From CAVRUD01 sp963849635 (GTDB taxonomy: Bacteria; Chloroflexota; Chloroflexia; Thermomicrobiales; UBA6265): DNA of 64,000 bases. The stretch is from assembly GCA_963849635.1 (NCBI GenBank), contig CAWKIA010000038.1:62001-126000 (forward strand), written 5' to 3'. This document shows, in pieces, positions 37,339-45,886 of this stretch (position 1 is its first letter; the number at the start of each line of letters is the position of its first letter). The translations under genes and the position numbers were made by a program. The notes beneath the pieces are model-generated. The model worked only from the letters and a program-made list of their open reading frames with translations, made no database searches and was not told where the DNA came from.

Positions 37339-38001
37339 AGACGATCGGGCTCCTGGGCGAGGCAAAGCCGAGGACCGTCGGTTAGGGGCTAAGCCTGGCG
37401 GTGGTGCCACTCTGTCCGGCATGTCCCCTGGGAGGGACCGGGGGGGCTTCCAGGGGATGTAGCGGCGGCTTCAAGGACTCGGGGTACTGGGTCGGTACCA
37501 ATGGGGTACCGGTCGCACCAACACCCCGGTTTCGGTACCTGGACGGGCTGGCGAGCGTACCAGTGCATTCGACGAATGCAACGGCATCCTACACGTCTAC
37601 AGCAGGCTGTCCAGGAGCCTGATCGACTCCTGCCGACCAGGAACCTCGTATCCCTGGAGAACGAGGGACGTCAGAGCAGGTGTACGGCCCAGCGGAATCG
37701 TGCGTCGGTCGATCCTTGCCGGGTGAATCCTCCCCCTGCCAGGTGGTGATGCCTCCTTGTCCCGCCGTGACGATCGCCTACACGCGACGCGGCGCCGGGG
37801 AAATCCCCGGCGCCGGTTAGCGCGTTCAAGATTTGACCGCACATGCGGGGGAAACGCGCGAAATCGGACCTTGACTCCGGCCACCGCGTCATCGGTGCCG
37901 GCCGCCTGGATCAAGCGGCGCCCCGGTCGACTTAACCCCGAATTGGTGCATTGGCTGCGTCCGCGTTCCGGACTATCAGGTCAGGGTGCCGTCCCACCCG
38001 T
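37339..38001. other. Gene-free stretch with two GGGGTAC words at 22 bp
   Basis: No supported gene is present. GGGGTAC occurs at 37481-37487 and 37503-37509, the same 22-bp step as the TGGGTAC promoters, and TCGGTAC follows at 37532, off the register. No -35/-10 pair at the expected place and no nearby start codon were found, so this may be the remains of another regulated copy. The rest shows nothing. Confidence 0.4.
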
Positions 38002-38514
38002 CTACCACGCCCAAAGCTGGCTCCAGTCGCCGTCGAAGAGCGTTTCGTGGTACGTCCAGCCGTCCAGGCCAGGCGGCTGGATGCCCTGTTGGGTGAGGAT
38101 CGCGGCGACCTGCGTGCGGTGCTCGGTGGCGTGGGTGATGGCCTGGAGGAGGAGGAGCCAGACCGGCAGGGTGAATTCCTCGCCGCGCCACGTCGTCGTC
38201 GCGGTGGCCCCAGATTGGGCGCGAGCGGCCAACTCGACCAGCGCGACGCCGCTTGTGCGGGCGGCGTCGCGCAACTCGGCGACACCGGGGAATGGCTCGC
38301 GCTCGCGGATCACGCGAACCGGCCCGTGCTCGGCCAGGGCCGTGACAAAGCGTTCCTGCGCACCGACGAGGTGCATGAGGGTGTCACGGACGGTGCCGAA
38401 GGTGCCACCGGCCGTAGCGTCCAACTGCGCGTCGCTGAGGCCCGCGCAGGCATCGAACAGGCGCTGGGTCGCCCAAACGTTGTGTCGGAACAACTCGATC
38501 TGGCTCTCGGACAT
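38002..38514 (-). CDS. DinB-family protein
   Basis: This is a 170-residue four-helix-bundle protein with the DinB metal-site histidines: HNVWATQRLFDAC near residue 11, HLVGAQERF, and HATEHRTQVAAIL near residue 130. The start at 38514 is preferred to 38523 because GGAGGAG then has about 9-bp spacing. Many members are thiol-dependent transferases for bacillithiol or mycothiol; the thiol cannot be told here. It stands alone. Confidence 0.85.
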   Translation of the reverse strand: MSESQIELFRHNVWATQRLFDACAGLSDAQLDATAGGTFGTVRDTLMHLVGAQERFVTALAEHGPVRVIREREPFPGVAELRDAARTSGVALVELAARAQSGATATTTWRGEEFTLPVWLLLLQAITHATEHRTQVAAILTQQGIQPPGLDGWTYHETLFDGDWSQLWAW

Positions 38515-38690
38515 CGCGGTCATCTCCTCCGCATTCCCCGAGCATGTGCTCGTGGTTCAGGAGCGCGCTGTCGCGCGCACGCGAAGACGGGGCGCGGGTC
38601 GCGCCCTGGATGCCAGCAGATGGCCATGGTGTCCCCGGCCGCATCGTAGCGGGGGCGTTGGGCCAGGTCAACTGTTTAGGAGACGAGAAC

Positions 38691-38715
38691 GGGCCGGGGA
38701 ATCGCTCCCCGGTCC
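38691..38715 (-). terminator. Hairpin after the distant SDRP gene
   Basis: GGGCCGGGG (38691-38699) pairs with CCCCGGTCC (38707-38715) with one mismatch. It lies 28 bp past the stop of the minus-strand SDRP gene, at the same distance and with nearly the same sequence as the hairpin at 34841. Confidence 0.6.
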
Positions 38716-38742
38716 GCTCCGTTCGCATCATCGGTCCAGGCT

Positions 38743-39588
38743 TTAGCACCCCATAAAGATGGCCCCGCCGAAGTCAGCGTAGCAGCCGTGATCTTTGCAG
38801 TACTGGAACTGGTCCTTGCACTTGCCCCCCCAATAGTGAATCGTCGAGCACTTGTCCGGTTGGACATTGCCGTAGGGCTCACAGGGCATGCAGATGCCGT
38901 AGTTGTAGCAGAAGGGCTGGTTGTCAATCGAACCGATCCAGGACCCACTATCTGCTCCTGCGGCGTAGCAATCGACCGTCGCGTTGAGGCAGTCATCGAT
39001 GAGCAGGTGCGCCGCGGTGAAATCCGGGGGCATCCCCGCCAGATCGGTTGGCGTCTGCTGCAACCCAAGGTCGACGTTATCCTCCCATGCCTCAAGCCCA
39101 CTGACCTGATAGGTGGCCGTATGTGTCGCCGCGTCGTAGGTCGGCGCGAAGAGTTCGAGCACGGCCAGATCAGTCTCGCCGTCTCCCATTTCGACGATCA
39201 GGGCGGCGTTGGGCGGGTTGTCGTCGGTAAAGCCCAGTCCCTGGAGGAACTGCTCCGTCGGTGTTACGCCCACTTCGCGCGAGGGGCGGTCGCCGAAGTA
39301 GATGGTTTGTCCGAGTCCCTGGTTGAGGGTCAAGGTGTGGCGCTCGTCGGCTTCGTTCTTCGTCAGCGTTCCGGATTGGAAAGACTGGACGAAGAGGTAG
39401 GTGGTCTTCTCGCCGGTAAACCCAGTCTCCGGAGTCGCATGCGGGGTTGCGTCCTGGGCGAAGCCGGCGCGCTGGACGCCAGCGACCCCGGCCGCAACTC
39501 CGGCGGCGGTGGCGGTCAGTGCCTGGCGCCGCGACAGCCGGTTCTGAGCGAAGAGACGGGAAATGCGGTCAAAACGGGTACCATCCAT
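38743..39588 (-). CDS. SDRP-family Tat-exported Cys-tail protein, separate copy
   Basis: This is an intact 281-residue protein, 22 kb from the tandem cluster and on the other strand. The signal MDGTRFDRISRLFAQNRLSRRQ ends near GFAQDATP. The core is the most diverged of the set: QTIYFGDRPSREVG replaces SDRPER, and TDDNPPNAALIVE follows. The tail from LLIDDC has ten cysteines and ends FMGC, most like copy 1. Its upstream region shares ATTCAGTAGTTGGACGG with the cluster. Confidence 0.85.
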   Translation of the reverse strand: MDGTRFDRISRLFAQNRLSRRQALTATAAGVAAGVAGVQRAGFAQDATPHATPETGFTGEKTTYLFVQSFQSGTLTKNEADERHTLTLNQGLGQTIYFGDRPSREVGVTPTEQFLQGLGFTDDNPPNAALIVEMGDGETDLAVLELFAPTYDAATHTATYQVSGLEAWEDNVDLGLQQTPTDLAGMPPDFTAAHLLIDDCLNATVDCYAAGADSGSWIGSIDNQPFCYNYGICMPCEPYGNVQPDKCSTIHYWGGKCKDQFQYCKDHGCYADFGGAIFMGC

Positions 39589-40056
39589 GGCGATCTCCTG
39601 GGTGGATATGGCGACGCACTCTTAACAGGTCCCATCGGCGACCCCGGGAATATGCGTGCGCCAGACTGGTGATCGATAGCGCGCCGGCGCCGACCACCGG
39701 CAATAGCTTCAGATTACTGACACGGCTCGGGGTCGTCTGTCCGTCCAACTACTGAATCCGCGCTCCCCGGGTACGGACAAAACGCCGGCTCGGATCGGCG
39801 GCGCCGGTATAGGGGATCGGGGTGCGCTGCGCCGTGGTGGAACCACGTCCCCTGGCAATAGCGCACCGTGCCTACGCGGAACCTGCCAACTGCGAACGGC
39901 CTCCGCGGGATCATCCGGTACCATAGCGCGGCCTTCATGCGGCGGGTGGATCTCGCACCTCGGACGAGGGCGCCAGGAGGGATGCCTCAGCGCGGCTTCC
40001 TCGTAAACGACAGCGTCAGTTCCATCAATTCATACGCCAAGAAAGGACGTCGTTGC
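39589..40056. other. Divergent intergenic region
   Basis: This is the region between the minus-strand SDRP gene and the peptidase gene. It contains the shared word at 39741-39757 and a CGGGTAC at 39769-39775. AAGAAAGGA before 40057 is the peptidase ribosome site. Nothing else was seen. Confidence 0.4.
39741..39759 (-). promoter_or_regulatory. Shared word upstream of the distant SDRP gene
   Basis: Read on the minus strand this is GGATTCAGTAGTTGGACGG. The last 17 bases recur exactly at 11478-11494, and ATTCAGTAGT recurs at 3080-3089 in the first cluster promoter. It lies about 155 bp before the ATG at 39588. It is probably part of a common control region. Confidence 0.5.
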
Positions 40057-42348
40057 ATGACCGATTCCGACGCCGCGATCCTCGCCCGGTTCGAGCGGGC
40101 GAGGCAGTTCTTGCCCGGAAACCTGGCTGGGACCGTCCTGGCTCTAACCACCGGTCCCAAATGGCTCTCGCCAACCCAGGCCTGGGCGCAGCGGCAGACG
40201 GCCGGCGGCTTCGAAGTGATCGTGATCGACGCCGAGACCGGCGTGGTTGATGTGCTCGCCAGCAGCGACGCGCTGCTCCCGGCGCTGCATGCGGTGGCCG
40301 GCGGCGAGGTACTTCCGAAGCCTTCGGCCGTGACCGTGACCGACATCGCGGCGGATCTCAGCGCGATCACCGTCGGGTATGAGGACGCGTCGTGGCGCTA
40401 CGAGGTCCCGGCCGGAACGGTGCGCCAGCTTGCCGCCTGGGAAGCGGTCGGGCAAGCGGAGAGCAAATCGCCCGACGGCAAGTGGGTCGCCTTCTCGCAG
40501 GGACCGAACCTTTGGGTGCGGGAACTGGCGACCGGGCGCGTGCGGCAACTGACGAGCGATGGTGAGCCGGAATACTCCTATGCTCGACCGGCGCACGGCG
40601 AGGAAGGCATCTTCAACGACCGGCTGCACGAGACGCCGCAGCCGCCGAGCGTGATCTGGTCGCCGGACTCTACCCGGCTGATCACGCAACGCCGCGACCG
40701 CCGGCTGCTGCCGAAGATGCACCTGCTGGAGCATGTGCCGCGCGACGGCTCGTACCGGGCGAAGCTGCATGCCTTTCCCTACTCCCTGGTTGGAGACGAG
40801 GTGCTGGCGAAACTGACCCTGCACATCTTCTCCGTCGCCACCGGCGAGCGAACCGACGTGCAACTGCCGCCCTTCTCGACGGCGCTCGCCGGCCCAACCG
40901 AGGCCGACAGCGGCAACTGGGCCGAGGATGGCGCGACCTTCTACTTCACCCGGACCACGCGCGACACCAAGCATGCCGACTACCTGGCGGTCGATGCCGC
41001 CACCGGCGCCATGAAGGTTCTCGCCAGTGAGGAGATGGCGACCTTTGTCGAGCTTTCGGCGGCACGGGTGGAGTCGCGGGCACAGGTTCATGTGTTGAGC
41101 AACGGCGACCTGATCTGGTGGTCGGAGCGGGACGATTGGGGCCATCTCTATCTACTCGACGGCGCGACCGGCGAGGTCAAGCGGCAACTGACAAGCGGGT
41201 CGTGGCAGGTCCGCGAGATCCTGGCGGTCGATGAGGACGCGGGGACCGCGCTGATCACCGCGGGAGGCCGAGAAGAGGGCCGCAATCCCTATTACGCCCA
41301 CCTCTACCAGCTCGACCTGGCCAGCGGCGAGTTGACCCTGCTGACGCCGGAGGATGCCGACCACCAGATCGAACTGTCGAAGGACAAGCGCTTCTTCTTC
41401 GACACCTGCTCGCGGGTCGACCTGGCGCCGGTGACCGTCCTGCGGCGGGTTGATGGCAGCCTCGTGAACACGGTCCATACCGCTGACGACAGCGGGCTGC
41501 GGGAGCGCGGCTGGCGGGCGCCGGAGATGTTTTCGGCCAAGGCGCGCGACGGGGAAACCGATCTCTGGGGCGTGCTCTTCTTCCCGACCGATTTCGACCC
41601 GGAGGGGAGCTATCCCTTCATTGAATACATCTACCCCGGGCCGCAGTCGTCGTTCGTGCCAAACGGGTGGCTCACGATCGAGTCGAAGAGCAATATGGTG
41701 GCGATCAAGGCGATGGCCGAGCTGGGCTTCGTCGTCGGGGTCGTCGATGGGCAGGGCACGGGGTTCCGCTCGAAGTCGTTCAAGGATGTCGCCGCCGGCC
41801 GCAATTTTGGTGAAGCGGGCGGGCTGGTCGACCGCATCGGAGTGTGGACGCAACTGGCGGCCGATCGGCCCTATCTCGACCTGGAGCGCGTCGGCATCTT
41901 CGGGCATTCCGGGGGCGGCTATGCCACAGCCCGCGCCCTGTTGAAGTTCCCCGAGTTTTACAAGGTTGGCGTCGCCAACGCCGGCAACCACGACCAGCGG
42001 GCCTACAGCGCCGGCTGGGGCGAGTTCTACATCGGCCTGCTGGAGGGCGACCTCTACGAGGATCAGGCCAACCCCGATCTGGCGGCGAATCTGGCCGGGA
42101 AGTTGCTGCTCATTCACGGTGCGATGGACGGCAACGTCTATCTCTCGACCACGATGCGGCTTGTGCAGGCGCTGATCGAGGCGGACAAGGATTTCGATTT
42201 GCTGATCCTGCCCGAGGGCAGGCACCTCGACAGCTACGCCCGCAATCCCTACGTGTTGCGGCGCCACTGGGACTACTTCGTCCGCCACCTGCGCGACGAG
42301 ATTCCGCCAGCGGACTTTCACGTTGTGGCGGCGGATGTCGAGATCTGA
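40057..42348 (+). CDS. S9-family dipeptidyl peptidase (DPP4-like)
   Basis: This is a 763-residue serine peptidase that removes N-terminal dipeptides. The N-terminal two thirds form a beta-propeller with repeats such as KSPDGKWVAFSQGPNLWVRE and YARPAHGEEGIFNDR. The C-terminal alpha/beta hydrolase part has YPGPQSSFVPNG, the nucleophile motif GHSGGGYAT near residue 620, the acid in HGAMDGNV and the His in EGRHLDSY. No signal peptide is visible from the start at 40057, so it is likely cytosolic. AAAGGA precedes the ATG. Confidence 0.9.
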   Translation: MTDSDAAILARFERARQFLPGNLAGTVLALTTGPKWLSPTQAWAQRQTAGGFEVIVIDAETGVVDVLASSDALLPALHAVAGGEVLPKPSAVTVTDIAADLSAITVGYEDASWRYEVPAGTVRQLAAWEAVGQAESKSPDGKWVAFSQGPNLWVRELATGRVRQLTSDGEPEYSYARPAHGEEGIFNDRLHETPQPPSVIWSPDSTRLITQRRDRRLLPKMHLLEHVPRDGSYRAKLHAFPYSLVGDEVLAKLTLHIFSVATGERTDVQLPPFSTALAGPTEADSGNWAEDGATFYFTRTTRDTKHADYLAVDAATGAMKVLASEEMATFVELSAARVESRAQVHVLSNGDLIWWSERDDWGHLYLLDGATGEVKRQLTSGSWQVREILAVDEDAGTALITAGGREEGRNPYYAHLYQLDLASGELTLLTPEDADHQIELSKDKRFFFDTCSRVDLAPVTVLRRVDGSLVNTVHTADDSGLRERGWRAPEMFSAKARDGETDLWGVLFFPTDFDPEGSYPFIEYIYPGPQSSFVPNGWLTIESKSNMVAIKAMAELGFVVGVVDGQGTGFRSKSFKDVAAGRNFGEAGGLVDRIGVWTQLAADRPYLDLERVGIFGHSGGGYATARALLKFPEFYKVGVANAGNHDQRAYSAGWGEFYIGLLEGDLYEDQANPDLAANLAGKLLLIHGAMDGNVYLSTTMRLVQALIEADKDFDLLILPEGRHLDSYARNPYVLRRHWDYFVRHLRDEIPPADFHVVAADVEI

Positions 42349-42378
42349 GCGGTTAGCCATCGAAGTCAAATGTAGTCG

Positions 42379-42478
42379 GTACCCAGGCTCAGGGGCTCCA
42401 TGGCCGCATCTTCGCGCACGGCGGCGGGCCGGGGAGATCACTCCTCGGTCCGCGTTCCTGACGATTGATTCGATTGCC
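42379..42478. other. Duplicated flank with a diverged hairpin
   Basis: About 100 bp match the downstream flank of the beta-helix gene at 34790-34893, including CTCAGGGGCTCCATGG. The hairpin GGGCCGGGGAG with CTCCTCGGTCC has diverged. Although a relic, the hairpin also lies 75 bp after the peptidase stop and could terminate it. Confidence 0.6.
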
Positions 42479-42479
42479 G

Positions 42480-42620
42480 CTACGGCGCTACCAGGCCGAC
42501 GCACTCGCCGGTCGCGATGCCTCCGACCATGTGTTGCCGCTGACGGTGAGTGGTTGGACTGTGTTTCCCACGCAATCTGGTCGACCCCGATCGAGTTGCC
42601 GCGAATCGTTGGAGAAGACA
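42480..42620 (-). pseudogene. C-terminal relic of a beta-helix exported protein
   Basis: On the minus strand it ends GGIATGECVGLVAP and a stop at 42480, against GGVATGECVGLVAP in the intact gene at 34895. Upstream, LTVSGNTW and GNSIGVDQIAWETQSNH resemble the strand repeats of that protein but lie in different frames. No start or signal peptide is left. Confidence 0.65.
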
Positions 42621-42700
42621 GAAGGTCTAAGAGGTGATTGCGTGAGACAGACAAGCTAGGGATGACGGGCTGCTTGGGTGTCCGAGACGGCAATCGTGTT

Positions 42701-42730
42701 CCTGACACCTAATGCCTGACGCCTGACAGC
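42701..42730. repeat. Heptamer tandem repeat
   Basis: Four seven-base units of the type CCTGACA/CCTAATG/CCTGACG run directly into the stop codon of the MarR-family gene. The same type of unit occurs at 50081-50101. Confidence 0.6.
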
Positions 42731-43278
42731 TACTCGGAGCAGGCCTTGTCGTAGAGGCGGGTCATGAGGGTGACCAGGGTCTCCTGCTCGGCATCGGTGA
42801 GGTGGCCGATGAGGTGGCGGCCGACGGCGGCGGCGTGGACGGGGGCCGCCCGCTTGTAGAGGTTAATCCCGGCCGGTGTCGCCTCGACCAGGACTGAGCG
42901 CCGGTCGGTATCACCGCCGAGGCGGTGGACCAGGCCCCGCTCCTCCAGGCGGCTGACGAGGCGACTGATCGCGGGCTGGCTGAGGGTGACGTAGCGGCCG
43001 AGATCGCCCAGGCGGATCCGGACCGGAGCCGCCGTGCTAGCGGATTCGGCTGGAGCGCCCGGCCGGGGCTGGAGGGCAGTCAGGACCTCGAACTCGTTGA
43101 GGGCCAGCCCAAACTCCCTGCCCAGTTCGGCCGTCAGGGATTCGGTGATCATGGCGTGGATACCCCGCCACGCGACCCATGCCCGGGCGCAGGCATCGCC
43201 GGAATGCTCGACCTCGCCACTGGAGTGGGCGAGATCGAGCGGCGCAGACAATGGGGATCGACTGGCAGGCTCTGTCAT
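42730..43278 (-). CDS. MarR-family transcription regulator
   Basis: This is a 182-residue winged-helix dimeric repressor or activator. FGLALNEFEVLTAL is the first helix region. The recognition part is IRLGDLGRYVTLSQPAISRLVSRLEERGLV, and the wing is GDTDRRSVLVEATPAG. It follows the hemerythrin gene by 6 bp, so the two are co-transcribed. A palindrome in the divergent region at 43916 is its likely operator. The ligand is unknown, but the hemerythrin partner suggests redox or oxygen stress. Confidence 0.88.
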   Translation of the reverse strand: MTEPASRSPLSAPLDLAHSSGEVEHSGDACARAWVAWRGIHAMITESLTAELGREFGLALNEFEVLTALQPRPGAPAESASTAAPVRIRLGDLGRYVTLSQPAISRLVSRLEERGLVHRLGGDTDRRSVLVEATPAGINLYKRAAPVHAAAVGRHLIGHLTDAEQETLVTLMTRLYDKACSE

Positions 43279-43284
43279 AGGCTG

Positions 43285-43845
43285 CTAGCTCCTTTTCCAC
43301 TCTGCTCCGGGCCAGCGTTCCCAGGTCAGCACGGTCGGGGCGATCTCTCGTTCCTCGAATGCGAGGTGGGCGAGCAGATGCTCCGCCAGCCCGTCCAGGC
43401 CGGCGACGATCCGCTCCCGGGAGGCGGGGGAATCTTCTCGGCCAAGGGTATGGACCGCGGCCTCGATCTCGTCGAGGTAGTCGGAGACGACGCGGTGGTC
43501 GGCCTCCAACTTGTCGACGACGGGCGCCAGGGCGGGGTTGGTGCGGCGCAGCTCGGGAAAGAGGAGAGCATCCTCGCCGTGGTGGTGACTGTGGACGAAG
43601 CGGCAGTAGTGCAGGCAGTTGACGCGCAGTTTCCAGAGGGGGCCGTTGGTCTGGAGGCCGGAGATCGCGTCGGTGACCACCGCTGGCGGGGCGCCGTCGC
43701 GGACGGCGACGCTCAGGTTGCGCACGGTCTCGAGGTCGCGGCGGATGGCATCGTGGACCCAGCGCAGCTCGGCCATCAGGGCTTCGCCGTGGCTCGTCGG
43801 TTGGGAGTGGGGGCGCGTCGTGTCGGCCGGGGCGTGAGGGGGCAT
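43285..43845 (-). CDS. Hemerythrin HHE-domain protein
   Basis: This is a 186-residue four-helix bundle that binds a di-iron centre. Ligand histidines and acids are in LRWVHDAIRRDLE, CRFVHSHHHGEDALLFPEL, KLEADHRVVSDYLDEIE and HLLAHLAFEEREIAP. The start at 43845 is the only ATG close to the domain; AGGAG lies about a dozen bases upstream. It is the first gene of an operon with the MarR gene. HHE proteins sense or store oxygen or help repair iron centres. Confidence 0.85.
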   Translation of the reverse strand: MPPHAPADTTRPHSQPTSHGEALMAELRWVHDAIRRDLETVRNLSVAVRDGAPPAVVTDAISGLQTNGPLWKLRVNCLHYCRFVHSHHHGEDALLFPELRRTNPALAPVVDKLEADHRVVSDYLDEIEAAVHTLGREDSPASRERIVAGLDGLAEHLLAHLAFEEREIAPTVLTWERWPGAEWKRS

Positions 43846-43915
43846 GATGACGTTTGGCTCCTGAAGGATGAATCCGCGGCGCGGAATGTGGACGGCGACA
43901 GGTGGCGATTGCGTG

Positions 43916-43931
43916 GCATCTTGAAAGATGC
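43916..43931. promoter_or_regulatory. Palindrome in the MarR divergent region
   Basis: GCATCTTGAAAGATGC is a perfect two-arm palindrome (7+2+7), a size and ATCTTGA half-site like many MarR operators. It lies between the hemerythrin-MarR operon and the luciferase-like gene, so it could control both. ATGCATGCGCAT overlaps its right side. Confidence 0.55.
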
Positions 43932-44011
43932 ATGCGCATGAATATACCATGGCGCGAGAGTAATGGTTTTAGCGGCTTTCCCGTGCCTGTTCACCGCCGA
44001 AAGGTTGTTCC

Positions 44012-44920
44012 ATGCCCGATTACGGCCACCCGATCGAGTTCGGCTACTTTCTCCTCCCCGATCACGGCGACCCTGCCGGCACCCTGGCTCTGGCTCGGAC
44101 CCTCGACACGCTTGGCTACGACCTGATCGGCATCCAGGACCATCCCTACCAGGCAAACCACTTCGACGCCCTGGCCCTGATCGGTGTCATCCTGGGCCAG
44201 ACGGAGCGGGTCCGCCTCTTCCCCGACGTGGCCAACCTGCCGCTGCGCCCGCCCGCCGTCCTGGCGAAGCACGCCGCTACCCTCGATCAGTTGAGCGGGG
44301 GCCGGTTCGAGTTGGGGCTGGGGGCCGGGGCGTTCTGGGACGGGGTCAAGGCGATGGGCGGTCCGGTGCGCTCCCCGGGCGAGGCGGTCGCCTCATTAGA
44401 GGAGGGCATCCAGATCATCCGGGGGATGTGGAGCGATGACCGCAGCGTGCGCTTCGCGGGCGAGCACTACCAGGTTGTCGGGGCGCGGCCGGGACCCCGA
44501 CCGGCCCACGATATCGGGATCTGGCTCGGGGTTCTGGGACCGAGGATGCTGGGGTTGACGGGGCGGACCGGCGACGGCTGGATCCCGTCGATGTCCTATG
44601 TGCCGCCGGCCGAGACAGCGGTACGCAACGCCCTGATCGACGCCGGCGCCCGCGAGGTCGGGCGCGATCCGGCGGCGGTCCGCCGGATCTACAACGTGGG
44701 CGGCGAGTTCACGGCCGCCGCCGCTCATCCGCCCGCGCCGACCGATCGCCAGATCTTGGGACCGGTTGAGCACTGGGTCGAGTCCCTGACAAGCCTCGCC
44801 CTGGAGCAGGGATTTTCGGCCTTCATCCTGTGGACCCCACCAGAGGAGCGATCGCTGCGCCTCTTCATCGAGGAGGTCGCCCCTGCGGTCCGGGAGCGGG
44901 TGGCGGCAGCGCGGGGATAG
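44012..44920 (+). CDS. LLM-class (luciferase-like) flavin/F420-dependent oxidoreductase
   Basis: This is a 302-residue TIM-barrel enzyme. Landmarks are EFGYFLLPDHGDPAG at the N-terminus, LGYDLIGIQDHPYQ, LAKHAATLDQLSGGRFELGLGAG near residue 95, and FAGEHYQVVGARPGPRP. The cofactor is F420 or FMN. It is divergent from the hemerythrin-MarR operon and so perhaps under the same repressor. The stop is followed within seven bases by a heptamer repeat. Confidence 0.85.
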   Translation: MPDYGHPIEFGYFLLPDHGDPAGTLALARTLDTLGYDLIGIQDHPYQANHFDALALIGVILGQTERVRLFPDVANLPLRPPAVLAKHAATLDQLSGGRFELGLGAGAFWDGVKAMGGPVRSPGEAVASLEEGIQIIRGMWSDDRSVRFAGEHYQVVGARPGPRPAHDIGIWLGVLGPRMLGLTGRTGDGWIPSMSYVPPAETAVRNALIDAGAREVGRDPAAVRRIYNVGGEFTAAAAHPPAPTDRQILGPVEHWVESLTSLALEQGFSAFILWTPPEERSLRLFIEEVAPAVRERVAAARG

Positions 44921-44926
44921 AGCGGT

Positions 44927-44954
44927 GGGCGGCGGGCGGCGGACGGCGGGCGGC
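44927..44954. repeat. Heptamer tandem repeat GGGCGGC
   Basis: Four units of GGGCGGC, the third changed to GGACGGC, start six bases after a stop codon. It is of the same seven-base design as the repeats at 1.1, 42.7, 50.0 and 50.8 kb, though the sequence differs. Confidence 0.65.
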
Positions 44955-44981
44955 GAGTATCGATAATGCCCCGGCGCACAC

Positions 44982-45129
44982 TGTCATCCCGAGCTTGTCG
45001 AGGGATCTCGATGGAATCGGCGTTCCGCTAGGGCCGCCGTCTCCGAGAGTACGATGCTGTCTTCTCGGCGGTCGGGGCTTCGTCGTTGCCACGTGCCCTT
45101 CTAGATCCCTCGACAAGCTCGGGATGACA
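44982..45129. repeat. Inverted repeat, 27-bp perfect arms
   Basis: TGTCATCCCGAGCTTGTCG and eight more bases at 44982-45008 have their exact complement at 45103-45129. The 94 bases between show no gene. The rest of the gap to 45359 is also without a supported gene. The arm resembles the one at 33495 (GTCATCCTGAGC). Confidence 0.75.
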
Positions 45130-45359
45130 GGGAGCTACGCGCGACATCGAATCACTCGGACGTTGAATGTCGCTTCCAATCTCGGCGCGATCGAGGCGAT
45201 TCCGTCGATCCACGGTGACTGCTGGCTCGATGCCCCGAAACGAATAGGCATTCTTGCCGATGGCGTGTTTAAGCGTGTCCGGCACCCTGAGGGCAGCTTC
45301 GGGGCGGGCGGCAGGGGTGCCGCCAGATGCTCCCGGGTCGAATCGGGAGGCACCTTGCG

Positions 45360-45857
45360 ATGGACGGAACACGGTTTGACGAGATCGCACGGGGACTGGC
45401 GAAGCGGCGGCATACGGGCGACGACGCGGGGGTACGTGGGCAGACCGGAGTCTCGCGGCGGCGGGTGCTGCGCGGCCTGACGGGGGCGATGCTGGCGGTG
45501 ATCGGCGGGGCGGCCCGGCCGGCGGCGCGGAGCGGAGAGGCGGCGATCTGCTACGCCTCCGGCGAGTACTGCAATGCCGACTCCGAATGCTGCCAGGGGA
45601 CGTGCACCCTGGGGATCTGCCGCTGCCCGGCGGGGTTGGTCAACTGCAATGGGCTCTGCCGGGATAACTGCTCTGGCTGCCCGACCGGCTGGCGGCTGTG
45701 CAACGGTGTCTGCCGTGATTTCCGCACCGACTCGCGCAACTGCGGCCACTGCGGCCAGACCTGTGCCAAAGGCTCACACTGCTCCAACGGCAAGTGCTGC
45801 GGTCAGGGGCAAGTGAACTGCGGCGGAGTCTGCGTGCCGCTGGAGCAGTGCAGCTAA
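45360..45857 (+). CDS. Tat-exported Stig1-like Cys-rich protein
   Basis: This is a 165-residue protein starting MDGTRFDEIARGLAKRR after GGGAGG. A twin-arginine-like signal (SRRRVLRGLTGAMLAVIGG) ends near RPAARS. The rest has more than 20 cysteines. It includes CNADSECCQGTCTLGIC, and CNGVCRDFRTDSRNCGHCG followed by CAKGSHC, the pattern of Stig1-like repeats common in exported bacterial proteins. The N-terminus is like that of the SDRP proteins, but the body is unrelated. Its role is unknown, probably extracellular binding. Confidence 0.8.
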   Translation: MDGTRFDEIARGLAKRRHTGDDAGVRGQTGVSRRRVLRGLTGAMLAVIGGAARPAARSGEAAICYASGEYCNADSECCQGTCTLGICRCPAGLVNCNGLCRDNCSGCPTGWRLCNGVCRDFRTDSRNCGHCGQTCAKGSHCSNGKCCGQGQVNCGGVCVPLEQCS

Positions 45858-45886
45858 CGAACGCAGGGGTTCTCGGTGATCCCGGC

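Noticed and set aside
41152..42708. Long minus-strand frame opposite the dipeptidyl peptidase
   Set aside because: It is an antisense artefact of high GC over the peptidase; only its far end (42480-42620) overlaps a true relic, and that relic reads in other frames.
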